Assembly (NCBI GenBank): GCA_033182465.1
Contig: CP137328.1
Span: 1,054,001 to 1,118,000 of the forward strand
Direction of reading: 5' to 3'
Length of the DNA: 64,000 nt
Source: Sanghuangporus weigelae
Lineage: Eukaryota > Basidiomycota > Agaricomycetes > Hymenochaetales > Hymenochaetaceae
Position numbers and translations under genes: made by a program. The notes under the pieces were generated by a model. That model ran no database searches and was not told the DNA's origin. It was given only the letters and a program-made list of their open reading frames with translations. Of the stretch, positions 10,345 to 20,750 are shown piece by piece; positions within the stretch are counted from its first letter, which is position 1; each line of letters begins with the position of its first letter.

Positions 10345-12490
10345 TATTTGTTAAGCACTGGTTTTAGCCAGGAAAGAAATATTGTGGTCACATTCAGAAA
10401 TGAGATAAAACATCTTATGTCTATCAGACAATCCCGAAGCATATCAGAGACTCGGGGCTGCAAGTACGCTGACGACGTCAAGGAGTACAAGATGAAAAAG
10501 TCCGATAATTGAAGTAATAACTTACAGACGAAGTTGGAATAGGACAGAAGTTAATGAAACTGAGAAACACCAGGTAGTATGCATCCAATTCTCGGAATGG
10601 GAATATTGTATTGAGGGAAAGATGACAAAGAACTTGTGTATGCATTCGCTTCAGAAACCGCATATGCGTTGCAGTGTTTCCCATCAAGTACTGGATCGGG
10701 GTAGAACTCGGGGATCATCTCATGCAGGAAGGCGTCCATAGACAGTGCCTGAGGTTCATTAACGTTACCCCAGTCGAATGTTGGAGGGCCAGGAATTGGC
10801 ATCATGAAGGAGGAAGGAGTGGTAGGGAAAGCAGACGATGCACGAGATGTTACATCCGAGCTTGGATAGCTAGGCAGCGGCGACATGGCAGTTACGAAGG
10901 CAAGTAGCTCTGGGTCAAGTTCGGGTTCGACTTCTTCCTTCTTCACGGATGTCCTCGCATATGGTTTATGCGCACGACGGAAGAATCCATGGGTTAGCTT
11001 CTCATGCCTGATGAGTGCCGACGCATCACTGTACGACTTTGTGCATCCATAGAAATTGCATTGGTGATTGCGGAGATGCAAACTATGGTAATCATAGTCA
11101 TAAGTCAAACCCATCTGACGGGACATGAATGGGCAGGACTTACTGCTTCGAGATGTAGTGGGTCTTGAGGCTGCTCTTCTGAAGTGAGGTGTGGTCGCAT
11201 CCGGGAAATGAACAGTGGAATCGCCTAAAGGCAGGAGTATCCTGTTAAGATATGTAATAGAATGGAGAGTAGGAGACAATAGCTCACTTGGCATCCGGGT
11301 CATGAATAAGAGCATGCCGGTTGCAATCGGGTCTGCGGCGGAAGCCCTTACCGCATTTGTCGCATACAAAGGTAGACCGGCCGGCGTGTGACATAGTAGT
11401 AAGTCAGAGTGTTGTAATGTTCGAGGAAGACAGAATTCGAAGAAGGGGAAATTGGGGAGCTGTCGGATTTGAGCTTCGCGTGGTCTGGGATGCCCCAGAT
11501 GCTCACCAGAGTGCTCATTTTTATAGCAGAGGTTGTGGACGAGCGACCAGGATCGTTGATTGCTTTCGTTCGGGAAGAGAAAGGGAACATTGACGATCCT
11601 CATTGGTCGGCCCCAGTGCTTAGATGCGCAGGGATTGCTTCTGCTCGTGTCCGTTGTAGGCAATCAGTTCCCACGACTAGTGGGAAGGTGGCAATGACTG
11701 ATCAGATCCAAACAGTAGAAAAATCCATAGAATCGACGAGTCGAAGAAGCCGATGGATGGAGGAGATTGACTTCGAAACTGTCAACCTCTTTGCATTATT
11801 GGTTTTGTTCCTAGAAACTGAGATGCGAAGTATTAAATGTCCTAAACAAGTTACTTTTCACAATCAGCGGCTTATTTTGTGAAACGGCGAATATTATCCT
11901 CTTGCCTTTGTTGCACTTCTGATTAGTTTTACGCGACGTAGCGTGCCAGTTGCAGCCCAGCGTACTTTTTTCACTGGTAGGCCATCAGAATCGTTGACAC
12001 GAAAACCAGAATTCTGCTCCTCAATTTATGATGACAAAAAGTCACAGATAGAGAAAACTAGAATGGGTTGAATGGATCCAGTGGATATGAAATTTTCAAA
12101 ATACTTGCTGAAGGAAGGAGAGAGGCGTTCGTTCGTTGAGGCGTGGTACTTGCTTACAAATAATATATACTTACATAAGAGCATGGGTTATGTTGACTCT
12201 CGTTTTGTTTACGACTCCATTACTTCTACCTTACCAAGTTGTGTTTGATGCTTGATGATATTGTCAACGCACAGATTCACGCACGAACGTCGTGCAAAAA
12301 CGTTTCTGATGAAGTTCGCCGATCACTTGCACATCTACTGTTGACTGCATGGCTGTTATAGATGAGCATGCCTCAGCTGGCTGGGGATGTGATGTGCTGT
12401 TGCGAAGTGGTATTTGCACGATCGATTCAGATATTCTGTAGATGCGATTTGGAAATCTATGGGCGGTCGACGTCTATTCAACACTGCGAC
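10345..12490. repeat. Duplicated block, copy 2 (zinc-finger gene plus both flanks)
   Basis: Homologous to copy 1 (4889-6955) over the gene and the long upstream flank, and to copy 3 (19390-20750) over the gene and the downstream flank, including a run near 10500-10520 with GTCCGATAATTGAAGTAATA. Homology to copy 1 ends exactly at 12490, and the next base starts a hAT-type terminus. This is the most diverged of the three copies and the one with the widest flanks. Confidence 0.8.
10551..11394 (-). CDS. Three-finger C2H2 zinc-finger regulator, copy 2
   Basis: Same structure as the other two copies: exons 11394-11288, 11224-11144 and 11082-10551 (107+81+532 nt, 239 residues), same phases, no stop. 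All zinc ligands are kept in the three fingers. Differences include DCNRH for DYNRH in finger 1 and CDHTSLQKSSLKTH for CTHTSLQKSNLKTH in finger 2. These lie in the parts that usually contact DNA, so binding preference may differ. The C-terminal end (NIPIPRIGCILPGVSQFH) is shared in part with copy 3 and not with copy 1. Probably a nuclear regulator; targets unknown. Confidence 0.78.
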
Positions 12491-12556
12491 TAAGGCTCCG
12501 CAGCGTATCGTATATAGCATATACGATACGGCGTATACGCTGTACGCGGCTTGGCC
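12491..12556. mobile_element. hAT-type terminus fragment
   Basis: Starts TAAGGCTCCGCAGCGTATCG. It matches, with one mismatch over 28 bp, the inverse complement of the right end of the hAT-type element at 18533-19139. The CGTATACG-rich subterminal pattern runs on to about 12550. No matching far end and no 8 bp target duplication could be found, so this is a truncated end or a very short internal-deletion derivative. Confidence 0.65.
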
Positions 12557-12932
12557 CGTATGGAAGAGTTGGCTACTCAATAACGAGAATGGTCATCGGA
12601 CGTTGATCAGGAGGATAAGTACGAATAAATGTAAGTATGTATAACTTGCATGAGATGAGATTGACAAAGTTGATATGAGAGTGCCGCTTCATACATAATA
12701 AGGTTCCGATGTCGATGAAAGAAGTCGATAAATATGGAAGATCCACGTGGAGAGACGCGACAAATCACACTGTGACGAGTGTAGAATGAATTGAAATCCG
12801 CACCGCCACAACTTCAACTAGCCACGACGAGTCGCAGCTGGCCCACTGTCCTTCATCCTTTCAGAAAAGGAATATCATTTTAGTATGTTCTGTTTCTTTC
12901 ATAGCTCTGGTATATCTTTCTGAAATCCACAG
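12557..12932. other. Upstream region of the FunK1 gene
   Basis: Probably contains the FunK1 promoter and first exon. One candidate first exon starts at the ATG near 12709 (MSMKEVDKYGRSTWRD) and would join in phase 0 to the acceptor at 12931-12932, but its donor (GTGACG) is weak, so I do not call it. Confidence 0.35.
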
Positions 12933-15737
12933 CCGACTTACTCGAAGCATCCTCTCATCGATCCTGCTACCGCTAAATCCACACCACGTACGCGCCTCAG
13001 AGTTGAAGAACTCAAGAAGAACCGTGGCGAATACGACAAGAAGGCGAACCTCGAGAAGGTCGACGATATTGACAAAGCTCTTGAAGACGAACTGATGGAC
13101 TCAATCCTGGAAGACGTTCCCAATCTCATCGAGAAGCGTTTGCCTGCAATCTTATTTCAGAGACTGCGTGGGCAACATGGACCCATATCGCTTTCTAATG
13201 ACCCCGATTTTCCAAACCACAAAGATCTCAAAGATTTTGATTCTGGATCAGATCCCGATGTACAAGACGATGGCTCCAATGCTGACGTACCCTCCCAAGG
13301 ACCCATCTCATCAGATCGAGATGTATATGATGGTCCATCGATCCATAACAAGGACTCTTCTCAACCTCAGCCTTCTAACGAATCGGCTACCATGCCAACT
13401 TCCTGTCCTATTCTTGACGAAATCTTCACAGACATGACATCTGGACCGGACAAGCTTTACGACACCGTGCAGAAGAAGTGGCTCGGATGGCCTGAAACGA
13501 ACAAACAAAGGAAGGGAGAGGAAGTCTGCAAGTTTCTGAATGAAATTCTTGCGAGGGCACGCAGATACCTATATGGATCAGATCGGGGACCGGAGGGCAG
13601 CACAGAGTGGATTTTCAGTGCGAGGTACGAGAATGTTATGATGAAACTTGATGGAGTAGGTCGGAAGCCAGATGTTGTACTCGTTCCTCGGGAATACTCT
13701 GAAAAGAAGAACGATAAGGGAACTTGGAGGGCTACACGTAGTGTCGGGGAACTGAGATCGACAGACTATCAGAGCAACGTCCAGCTTGCCGAAGGAAGGC
13801 TTGCACAGTATTCCCGCCTCATGTATGGAAGCCACGAGGGTCGACGCTTCACTCTCCTCTTCAGTCTCATCGATGACAATATTGCCTTGTATAAGTACGA
13901 CCGCTCAGGTGTCCTCATCTCCAAGGTATGCAATATCCATCAAGAACCGATGAATTTCATGCGGATCATCGTCGGCCTAGCTCTAGGAGAAGACTATTTC
14001 CTTGGATTCGATCCATCTTTCTTCAGCAAAGATGGGAAGGACTACGTCAAACTCAATAAAAAAGCGTATAGGATTGTCGAAGTGATCTATCGGTATTCGG
14101 TGATTCGGGGTCGGGGATCCGTGGTACTCCATGTCATAGACGAAGAGACTGGCGAAGAACTCGTCATAAAGGATCAATGGGTAGATTCGGCACAAGAGAA
14201 GAAAGAGAATTACTGGCTGAGACTTCTGGAGGCTCGCAACGCACAGAATGTTGCGAGGCTCGTCGATCATCAGTTGGTCCGATTCGACATTGGCGGCGAG
14301 GGCGTTGTGGACGATGATACTGCGTGTGACAGAGAAGACGTACCAGCTGAGGAGAAGGAAGGTATCGAAATCCGGGAACATCGCAGAATTGGTGTGACGC
14401 CATTTGGTGCGAATCTGAAGCATTTTAGATCCCTGAAGGAACTCGTTTCTGTATTCAGGGATTTTGCGGAAAGTAAGAATTTGAAATATATTGTCACGAA
14501 AAGTTGCTTACCTTTAATGAATCAGGCATACGATCCATCTACAAGGCCGATGTTTTTCATCGTGACATTAGCCGACACAATCTGATCATAGTAAGGAAAC
14601 CCGATGAGCCGATTGGAAAAGGCTATGTGATCGACCTGGATTGCGCTGCGAGTGTTAACCATCAACGATCTGGAGTAGCAGACCTGACTGTAGGTGCCGC
14701 TAGATGCATCAAAGATAGTTTACTGATGGCACATGCAGGGAACAATACCATTCATGGCTATCTCGATACTGAAGAACAACGGCTGCCCACACAAATACTA
14801 TTACGAACTGGAGTCTCTGTTTTATACACTTGTCTGGACTTGTGTGACCGAGAACGGGCCGAGACAAAAGGGACGACCTCCATATACATTCGATTTCGAG
14901 GACTCTCCGATAGCTGATTGGTGTGGTCCGAAGATCGATGAGCTCGAGGACGAAGCGGGGGTGTACAGGCTCATTGCTGGCGTCAAGAGATCGATGCTGA
15001 CCGATTTCAAATACTTCGAAGTTCGAATTCTTTCGCACATAACACCCTACTTCGGTCCTATTCTCGAGATGCTGAGAAAGCTGCGTCGACTTCTTTTCCA
15101 GCCCCACTTGGAGTTCGCTGTCCCAGAGGAACTGATGCCGATATCCGAACGCAAAGATGTTGACAAAGTCTTTCAGATATTCATCGACATTTTCAACGAA
15201 GCTCTCGAACAGCTGGAACCAAGTAGTACTTACCCGGAGAATCCAATTTCAACAAATGCCCTGCAGTTAGAAAATGAAAACGAAGTGCAGCAAATGGCGG
15301 GGGCAGGTGGGGAAGATGCGCTTCATGACGAAACAGAGGATGAAAACACACAAAATGATCCTCAATCACCCAGTCCGAGTTCGACGAAGGGACCGGATTC
15401 AATACATCCTCTCAGTCTCGATCTTTCGAGTCGGATCAGCTCGCGCATCGCCGGTGCACATACCGCAATGTCTTCGCATACTGCGGTGTCCCAGACCGCA
15501 GTTTCCTGGAAAACGACGAGTTTTGGAGATAATTCTGTAAGTGCACGTTCTCGCGGATCCATGGGGATACGAGGCACTGGTGCACGACGTGGTGGTAGAC
15601 GAGGTACTGGTTCGCTGGGCCGTGGTTCTCGTGGTGGCGTCGGCTCGCGGGATACAGATACAAGTTCGGTTGACGGTAAGCGTTCCGTTCCGGAAGGTGA
15701 TGAGTCTCATTCGTCATCGAAGCGGCGCCGAGGGTAA
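12933..15737 (+). CDS. FunK1-type fungal protein kinase, 5' exon uncertain
   Basis: FunK1 is a kinase family expanded in mushrooms. Exons are 12933-14472, 14526-14689 and 14739-15737; the first ATG in frame is at 13095 (846 residues from there). From that ATG: an acidic, Ser-rich linker (about 25-110); the conserved N-terminal FunK1 region (KWLGWPETNKQRKGEEVC to HQEPMNFMRIIVGLALG); the catalytic loop VFHRDISRHNLIIV near 471; a DFG equivalent in VIDLDCAA near 493; and TGTIPFMAISIL near 514. The catalytic core appears only after removing the 53 and 49 nt introns. Coding frame continues upstream of 13095 to the acceptor at 12931-12932, so the true start is probably in an earlier exon. The tail after about 770 is RG-rich (GARRGGRRGTGSLGRGSRGG) and ends KRRRG. 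Substrates unknown. Confidence 0.85.
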
Positions 15738-16380
15738 TGGATTCAAGTGCATCTTTTGATGTATCATGCGCCCACTAGTGTTGACGGATTCTTTGCTTTT
15801 CCTGATCATAGTCTATTGCTATTTTTGCATTTGTATACATTCGTATATGACAATCTCGTGTTATAGCCAATTGAATGCTTACGAACTTCTTTCTTCTGGT
15901 CACGACCAGCTATGCATGATCACGGGAGCCCAAATGGAAAGAAAAGTCGGCCAGAATTCGCGATGTCCTCGACAAATACGATCCTGGAAGGTGCTCCCGA
16001 CCTCATTGCAGAATAATTCATAGACCAGCGGGAAAGCATTTCATGAGATGAGGACGTGCTCGTCAGCTCACGTCGGACACGACCCATAGCACGCACGTAG
16101 CTTCGTGACATATCATTACTGAAAAAAAGGATGGACTAAATTCACTACACGATTTGCGATAAAGACAGACAAAATAATCTTAGAAAAGAAAACAATTATG
16201 ATCATATCTAAAGTGGTGCAGGATTCGAGTGTTTTATTCTCTGCCGGAATTCGGACCCAACCTAACATAAATGGCTTGGTCTCATGGTTCTCGACGCCAA
16301 TCTTCTCACTTAGCACAACATTGTTGCTCTTTGGGAAGATGTTCTCATGCATATGGCGATCCTGAACGAACCTTTCTGTT
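15738..16380. other. Intergenic region with possible FunK1 debris
   Basis: Around 15978-16020 the plus strand resembles the start of the FunK1 gene (ATCCTGGAAGGTGCTCCCGA against ATCCTGGAAGACGTTCCCAA at 13105), but no kinase motif follows. It could be a short remnant of a second FunK1 copy or chance. Nothing else is recognised. Confidence 0.3.
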
Positions 16381-16680
16381 TTGCAGGACGCTGAGTCAGT
16401 GGTTCTCAAAATTAGAAATTCTAGGGCGAATATACCGTACGACGTTGTTCTACGAATCGTGTCGAGATTAGAGGAGGAGAGAGAGAGGGAACGACGGAGT
16501 TGGCTGTATGCAAAGACCGTGTTTCAACCAACGCTTTCTTCTATATGCCTCGTAGACAGAGTCCGGTACGAAGCGTTGCTCGGTCTTCTTTATAAGAAGG
16601 TAGTCATCGCATGCAACAGGGCGCTCCCTGTGTTCTGTCGAACATCATTTGAGATGCATCATTGCTCGCTGTGTGTCTAG
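16381..16680 (+). pseudogene. F-box-like gene fragment
   Basis: The frame reads ANIPYDVVLRIVSRLEEE, then SSICLVDRVRYEALLGLLYK. This is the layout of the N-terminal F-box-like segment of Agaricomycete proteins (Pro-x-Asp/Glu-Val-hydrophobic helix, then a Leu-Val-x-Arg helix and a Leu-Tyr-Lys strand). It stops after about 98 residues with no leucine-rich region, right against the convergent protease gene. It is therefore likely a truncated gene. The assignment rests on pattern only. Confidence 0.4.
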
Positions 16681-18524
16681 CCGACGACAACGTTGAGGTG
16701 CGCGTCGGGGAACCCGTTGCCCCGGATACGCTCGAGGAGCCACCAGAACGGCGTGGCGTACGTCATGTCGAAAGACTCCGTCTTGCCGGAGCCACCAGTG
16801 AGCATGCCACCGACACGGCCACGGATGTCGGCGATGATCGAGCCCGAATCGCCGGGCTTCGAAAAGACGTCCGACTTAGTGTCGTAGTTGATTATCCCCC
16901 ACTCCATCGATGTCTGGTTGACCGTCACGTCGTTGAAGTAGTCGCGGACGATGCTGAAGACGCCGTTCGCGCGGCCGATGGTGGTGCCGGTGACGTTGCC
17001 GTTCTTAACCACCAACAAGCAGAGCTCGCCGTCCGAGTCCCGCATGTCGGGGTGGCGCATCAAGTCGTCACTGATGGTGCCCATGAGGGGAAGCAGACGA
17101 TCGTCAGGGAATCTGAACTTCCAGCCGGCGTCACCGCGGGGGAAGCACTTGAGCGTGAACTCGTCGGCATCCAGCTTCGTTCCTAGATGTAAATATATAA
17201 ATGGTTAAGCACGCAACCTTGATCGGATAGTCAAATAACACACCGAGGTCTATCTTGTTGCCTTGAAAGCCCTCGCCGAGCTTGTCACGGTTGACCTGGA
17301 AAATACCATAGTCTTCTGTGAAGCGACGAGGCCCGACGCCGAGAGCGATGGCTGGGGAGCGGAGGACATGGCCGAGGACGCGGCTGTTGGGCTGGTTCCA
17401 GTCCCGATTGATCTGCTTGAGCAACTCTGCGAGTGCATCCATCGCCGTCTCCGCCTTGTCCACCAGCCCCTGAGTCTCGACACGATCTTCCCTAGCCTTC
17501 GCAACGTCGGCGGCATCGGTGCCCTGCTCTCTACGCTCGAACCCGGCAATCTGACTGCTCCAGCGCTCTATCGCGATGCCGTGTCGACCGATCCTGACTT
17601 TGATCGAATCGACGAGGTTGGTGAAGGCTCTCTTGCCGAGCAGGAGGACCTCTCTAGCAAGCGCACTGGGGTGGTAGACGTAGTTGACGTTGGTGTCGTT
17701 GGACGAGATGAGGACGTGGCGGCAAGAAAGGCCCAGGAGCCTGTTGCTGTCGCCACCTTCGGCGAGGTAGAGGGCCATTGTCCCCTGGGCGTTGGGCCTG
17801 GCCTTGGTAGAGATGCGGAGGCCGAGCGTAGGAGTGAGGGGACCGACAACGTCGACGAGCGGGTCCAGGTCACCGACAGGCCTGTGAAGCCGAGGACCGA
17901 CCTCGCGCACGTAGACGGACTCGCGGAAGTCGACGTCGACGTCGGTGATCTCGTAGTCCTTGAGAAGGGCTAGGACGTCCTGAGCCGCGCCGTGGGCGGC
18001 CGTAGCGGAGGTAGTGTCGGGGGAGACGCCAATCCAGATGGTGACGGGACCGACGACCGGTTTCTTAGCCTCGCCCGAGTCATCGTCCTCGTCCTCGACG
18101 ACCTTCTTGAAACGAACGACATCGATCGTTGTAAAACGAATCTAGAAATCCCCGATCAGCAAACTCTGCCGACGACATGATAGATTTCAACGAACCTGGT
18201 GAGCATCCATGATGTTGACTACCTTCCAGCCCAGGTCGTCGTTCCATACCTCAACGATCGGATGGGCGAAGACTTCGCAAAGCTCCTTGAGACGGCGGTA
18301 GGCCTCGGGTCCCTTGGGTACTGCTCCTTGCCCGTGCGGTAAATCAACGCGGGCTGGGAAGGTCGGCCTGCATAGTAGGACATGGCCTCCTCCATGGAGA
18401 CGGCGTGCGGTTCAGGAGAGTAGGAAGTAGCGCTAGATGCGGCGTCGCGTGTAAAGCCCAGAGAGTTGATGGTCGGGGAGATAGTGTCGTCCTTGGCGAT
18501 AGAGCTATCGTGGGCCCTAGCAGA

Positions 18525-18532
18525 GCGCATGG
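18525..18532. repeat. Target-site duplication (left), 8 bp
   Basis: GCGCATGG, repeated exactly at 19140-19147. An 8 bp duplication is typical of hAT-superfamily insertion. Confidence 0.85.
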
Positions 18533-19139
18533 TAGGGCTCCGCGCGTATCGTATACGATATGCGCGTATAATTTTAGGCATATACGCATACGCTCGTATT
18601 TTATACGAGCGTATATTTGATTTTGAACTGAGATACGGATACGCGCGTATATATACGGCGTATACGGCATATACGGGTCCACACCAACAACACAATATTC
18701 TGACCATTGCACGTCATGTTTGTGCCTAGAAAATACTTTCATTGCATTCCTTAAGGTGAGACACCTAATACAAACACTAATTTTTGTGCACAAATGACGA
18801 GGCTCTGCGAATTCTGGGAGTATGAAATTACGTAATTTTTGCATTATAAGCGAGACAACCTGGACGTGTACTAGAGACCGTGACCACACACCCAACAGTA
18901 AGATTTCGGTGAGTTATGTCTAATTTCGAAGCAAACAGGCAAATTTCTCATTCGAGTGCAAGATTTCTTACTGTTTTCAGGCCCAAAAATATACGCACGT
19001 ATACGCCGTATACGCCCAAATTTCCAAAATATTATACGCATACGGGCGTATAAATACGCGCGTATAATCCAGTTGCTTGAGCTGATACGCATACGCGCGT
19101 ATAGCGTATACGCTATATACGATACGCTGCGGAGCCCTA
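18533..19139. mobile_element. Non-autonomous hAT-type DNA transposon (MITE-like), 607 bp
   Basis: Ends are perfect 11 bp inverted repeats (TAGGGCTCCGC at the left, GCGGAGCCCTA at the right), continued imperfectly through GCGTATCGTATA. The subterminal 100-150 bp at both ends are full of CGTATACG and ATACGCGCGTAT words, as hAT transposase-binding regions often are. No transposase-like protein is encoded: the 183-codon frame at 18344-18895 spans the left end and is not conserved. It is flanked by 8 bp duplications and sits inside an exon of the protease gene. A related terminus lies at 12491. Confidence 0.85.
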
Positions 19140-19147
19140 GCGCATGG
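19140..19147. repeat. Target-site duplication (right), 8 bp
   Basis: GCGCATGG, identical to 18525-18532. Confidence 0.85.
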
Positions 19148-19389
19148 ACTCCTGGACAAGTTCGGCAGAAAGCACTGAGAGAAGAGAGGGGAAAGGGGAT
19201 AGTTAGTATGAGATAATCATAATGAAACTAAGGGACAGACTGTTGTGCGATTTGAAAGAGACAAAAATGAACTGAGTGATTCGATTGTGTTGTGCAGAGA
19301 CCCGGGAGAGAGATTTGGTGAGGGATTCGAGAAAGGCCAAAGAGCTCCATTTAACATTATAATGAGTAATGCGATGTAGTTACCATATA

Positions 19390-20750
19390 TATTTGTTAAG
19401 CACTAGTTTCAGCCAGAAAATCAGGAAAGAAATGTTGTAGTCTCAATCAGAAATGAGATATAATGTTTTATGTTTATCAGACAATCCAAAAACATATCAG
19501 AGACTCGGGGCTGCAAGTACGCTGACAACGTCAAGGAGTACAAAATGAAAAAGTCCGATAATTAAAGTAATAACGAAGTTAGAATAGGATAGAAGTCAAT
19601 GAAGCTGAGAAACACCAGGTAGCATGAATCCAGAACTCGGAATGGGAATGTTGTATTGAGGGAAAGTCGACAACGAACTTGTGTATGAAAGGTGAGCATT
19701 CGCATCAGGAACTGCGTATGTGCTACAGTGTTTCCCATCAAGAACTGGATCAGGGTAGAACTCGGGAACCATCTCATGCAGGAAGGCGTCCATGGACAGT
19801 GCCTGAGGTTCGTTGACGTTACCCCAGTTGAATGTTGGAGGGCCAGGAATTGGCATCATGAAGGAGGAAGGAGTCGTAGGGAAAGCAGACGATGCACGAG
19901 ATGTTACGTCCGAGCTTGGGTAGTTAGGCAGCGGCGACGTATTAGTTACGAAGGCAAGTAGCTCGGGGTCAAGCTCAGGCTCGACTTCTTCCTTCTTCGC
20001 GGATGTTCTCGCATACGGTTTATGCGCACGACGGAAGAATCCATGAGTCAACTTCTCATGCCTGATGAGTGCCGACGCATCGCTGTACGACTTCGTACAT
20101 CCATAGAAATTGCACTGGTGATGGCGGAGATGCAAACTATGGGAATCATAGTCATAAGTCAAATCCATCTGACGAGTCATGAACGAGCAGGACTTACTGC
20201 TTCGAGATGTAGTGGGTCTTGAGGTTGCTCTTCTGAAGTGAGGTGTGGGTGCATCCGGGAAATGAGCAGTGGAATCGCCTAAAGAAAGAAGGATCCCGTT
20301 GAAATGTGCGACAGAATGGAGAATAGGTAACAATAGCTCACTCGGCATCCGGGTCATGAATAAGAGCATGCCGGTTGTAATCGGGTCTGCGGCGGAAACC
20401 CTTACCGCATTTGTCGCATACAAAGGTAGACGGGCCGGCATACGACATAATAGTAAGTCAGAGTGTTGTGATGGCCGGGGAAGACAGAATTCGAGGAGGG
20501 GGAAGCTGAGGAGCCGTCGGATTTGACCTTCGCGTAGTCTGAGATACCGCAGATGCTCGCAAGAGTGCTCATTTTTATAGCAGAGGTGGTGGACGAGCGA
20601 CCAGGATCCTTGATTGCTTTCGTTCGGGGAGAGAAAGGGAACATTGACGATCCTCATTGGTCGGGCCCAGTGCTTAGATGTGCAGAGTAAACAAAGGGAC
20701 TGATTGCTTCTGCTCGTGTCCGTTGTAGGGAATCATTTCCCACAATTTCC
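19390..20750. repeat. Duplicated block, copy 3 (zinc-finger gene plus short flanks)
   Basis: The gene body and about 300 bp upstream are nearly identical to copy 1. The downstream flank (19390-19620) and the last codons match copy 2 instead, including GACTCGGGGCTGCAAGTACG. The upstream match ends near 20750. Confidence 0.8.
19596..20448 (-). CDS. Three-finger C2H2 zinc-finger regulator, copy 3
   Basis: Exons 20448-20342, 20278-20198 and 20136-19596 (107+81+541 nt, 242 residues), open throughout. The three fingers and their ligands match copy 1 exactly (CDKCGKGF, CSFPGC, CNFYGC). The middle shows small changes (FVTNTSPLPNY against FVTAMSPLPSY). The tail PSSGFMLPGVSQLH and the downstream DNA resemble copy 2, so the gene looks like a mosaic of the other two. 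It lies next to the broken protease gene. Probable nuclear regulator; targets unknown. Confidence 0.8.

Larger units (their letters stand above)
16677..19350 (-). pseudogene. Trypsin-like serine protease gene, broken by hAT insertion and a frameshift
   Basis: A chymotrypsin-fold protease-like gene. Pieces in gene order: 19350-19302, 19174-19140, the transposon at 19139-18533, the exon remainder ending at 18196, 18141-17244 and 17182-16677. Catalytic landmarks are a His in LLGLSCRHVLI and the Ser motif SKPGDSGSIIADIRG with GGMLTGG after it. Between them lies a long charged segment (VDKAETAMDALAELLKQINR) likely to be helical. Without the transposon and one target copy, the exons sum to 1817 nt, one base short of 606 codons. 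The shift lies near 18316-18318, where the frame changes between KEQYP and the continuation GPEAYRRLKELCEVF. Expression of a full protein is unlikely. If the frameshift is an assembly error the gene is still interrupted. Confidence 0.75.

Noticed and set aside
10170-10490. Minus-strand frame of 106 codons upstream of the uncharacterised gene
   Set aside because: Half of it lies in the duplicated flank of the zinc-finger gene and is not conserved in copy 3; it does not supply the missing first exon.
15920-16111. Short minus-strand frame and FunK1-like words near 16 kb as a second kinase gene
   Set aside because: Only about 40 bp resemble the FunK1 start and no catalytic motif follows; kept as a note only.
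16662-17973. Long plus-strand open frames opposite the protease gene
   Set aside because: They are antisense shadows of GC-rich coding sequence; the minus strand carries the GDSGS and CRHVL motifs.
18344-18895. 183-codon minus-strand frame in the hAT-type element
   Set aside because: It crosses the element's left end into host sequence and is composed largely of the subterminal repeat words; no transposase motif.
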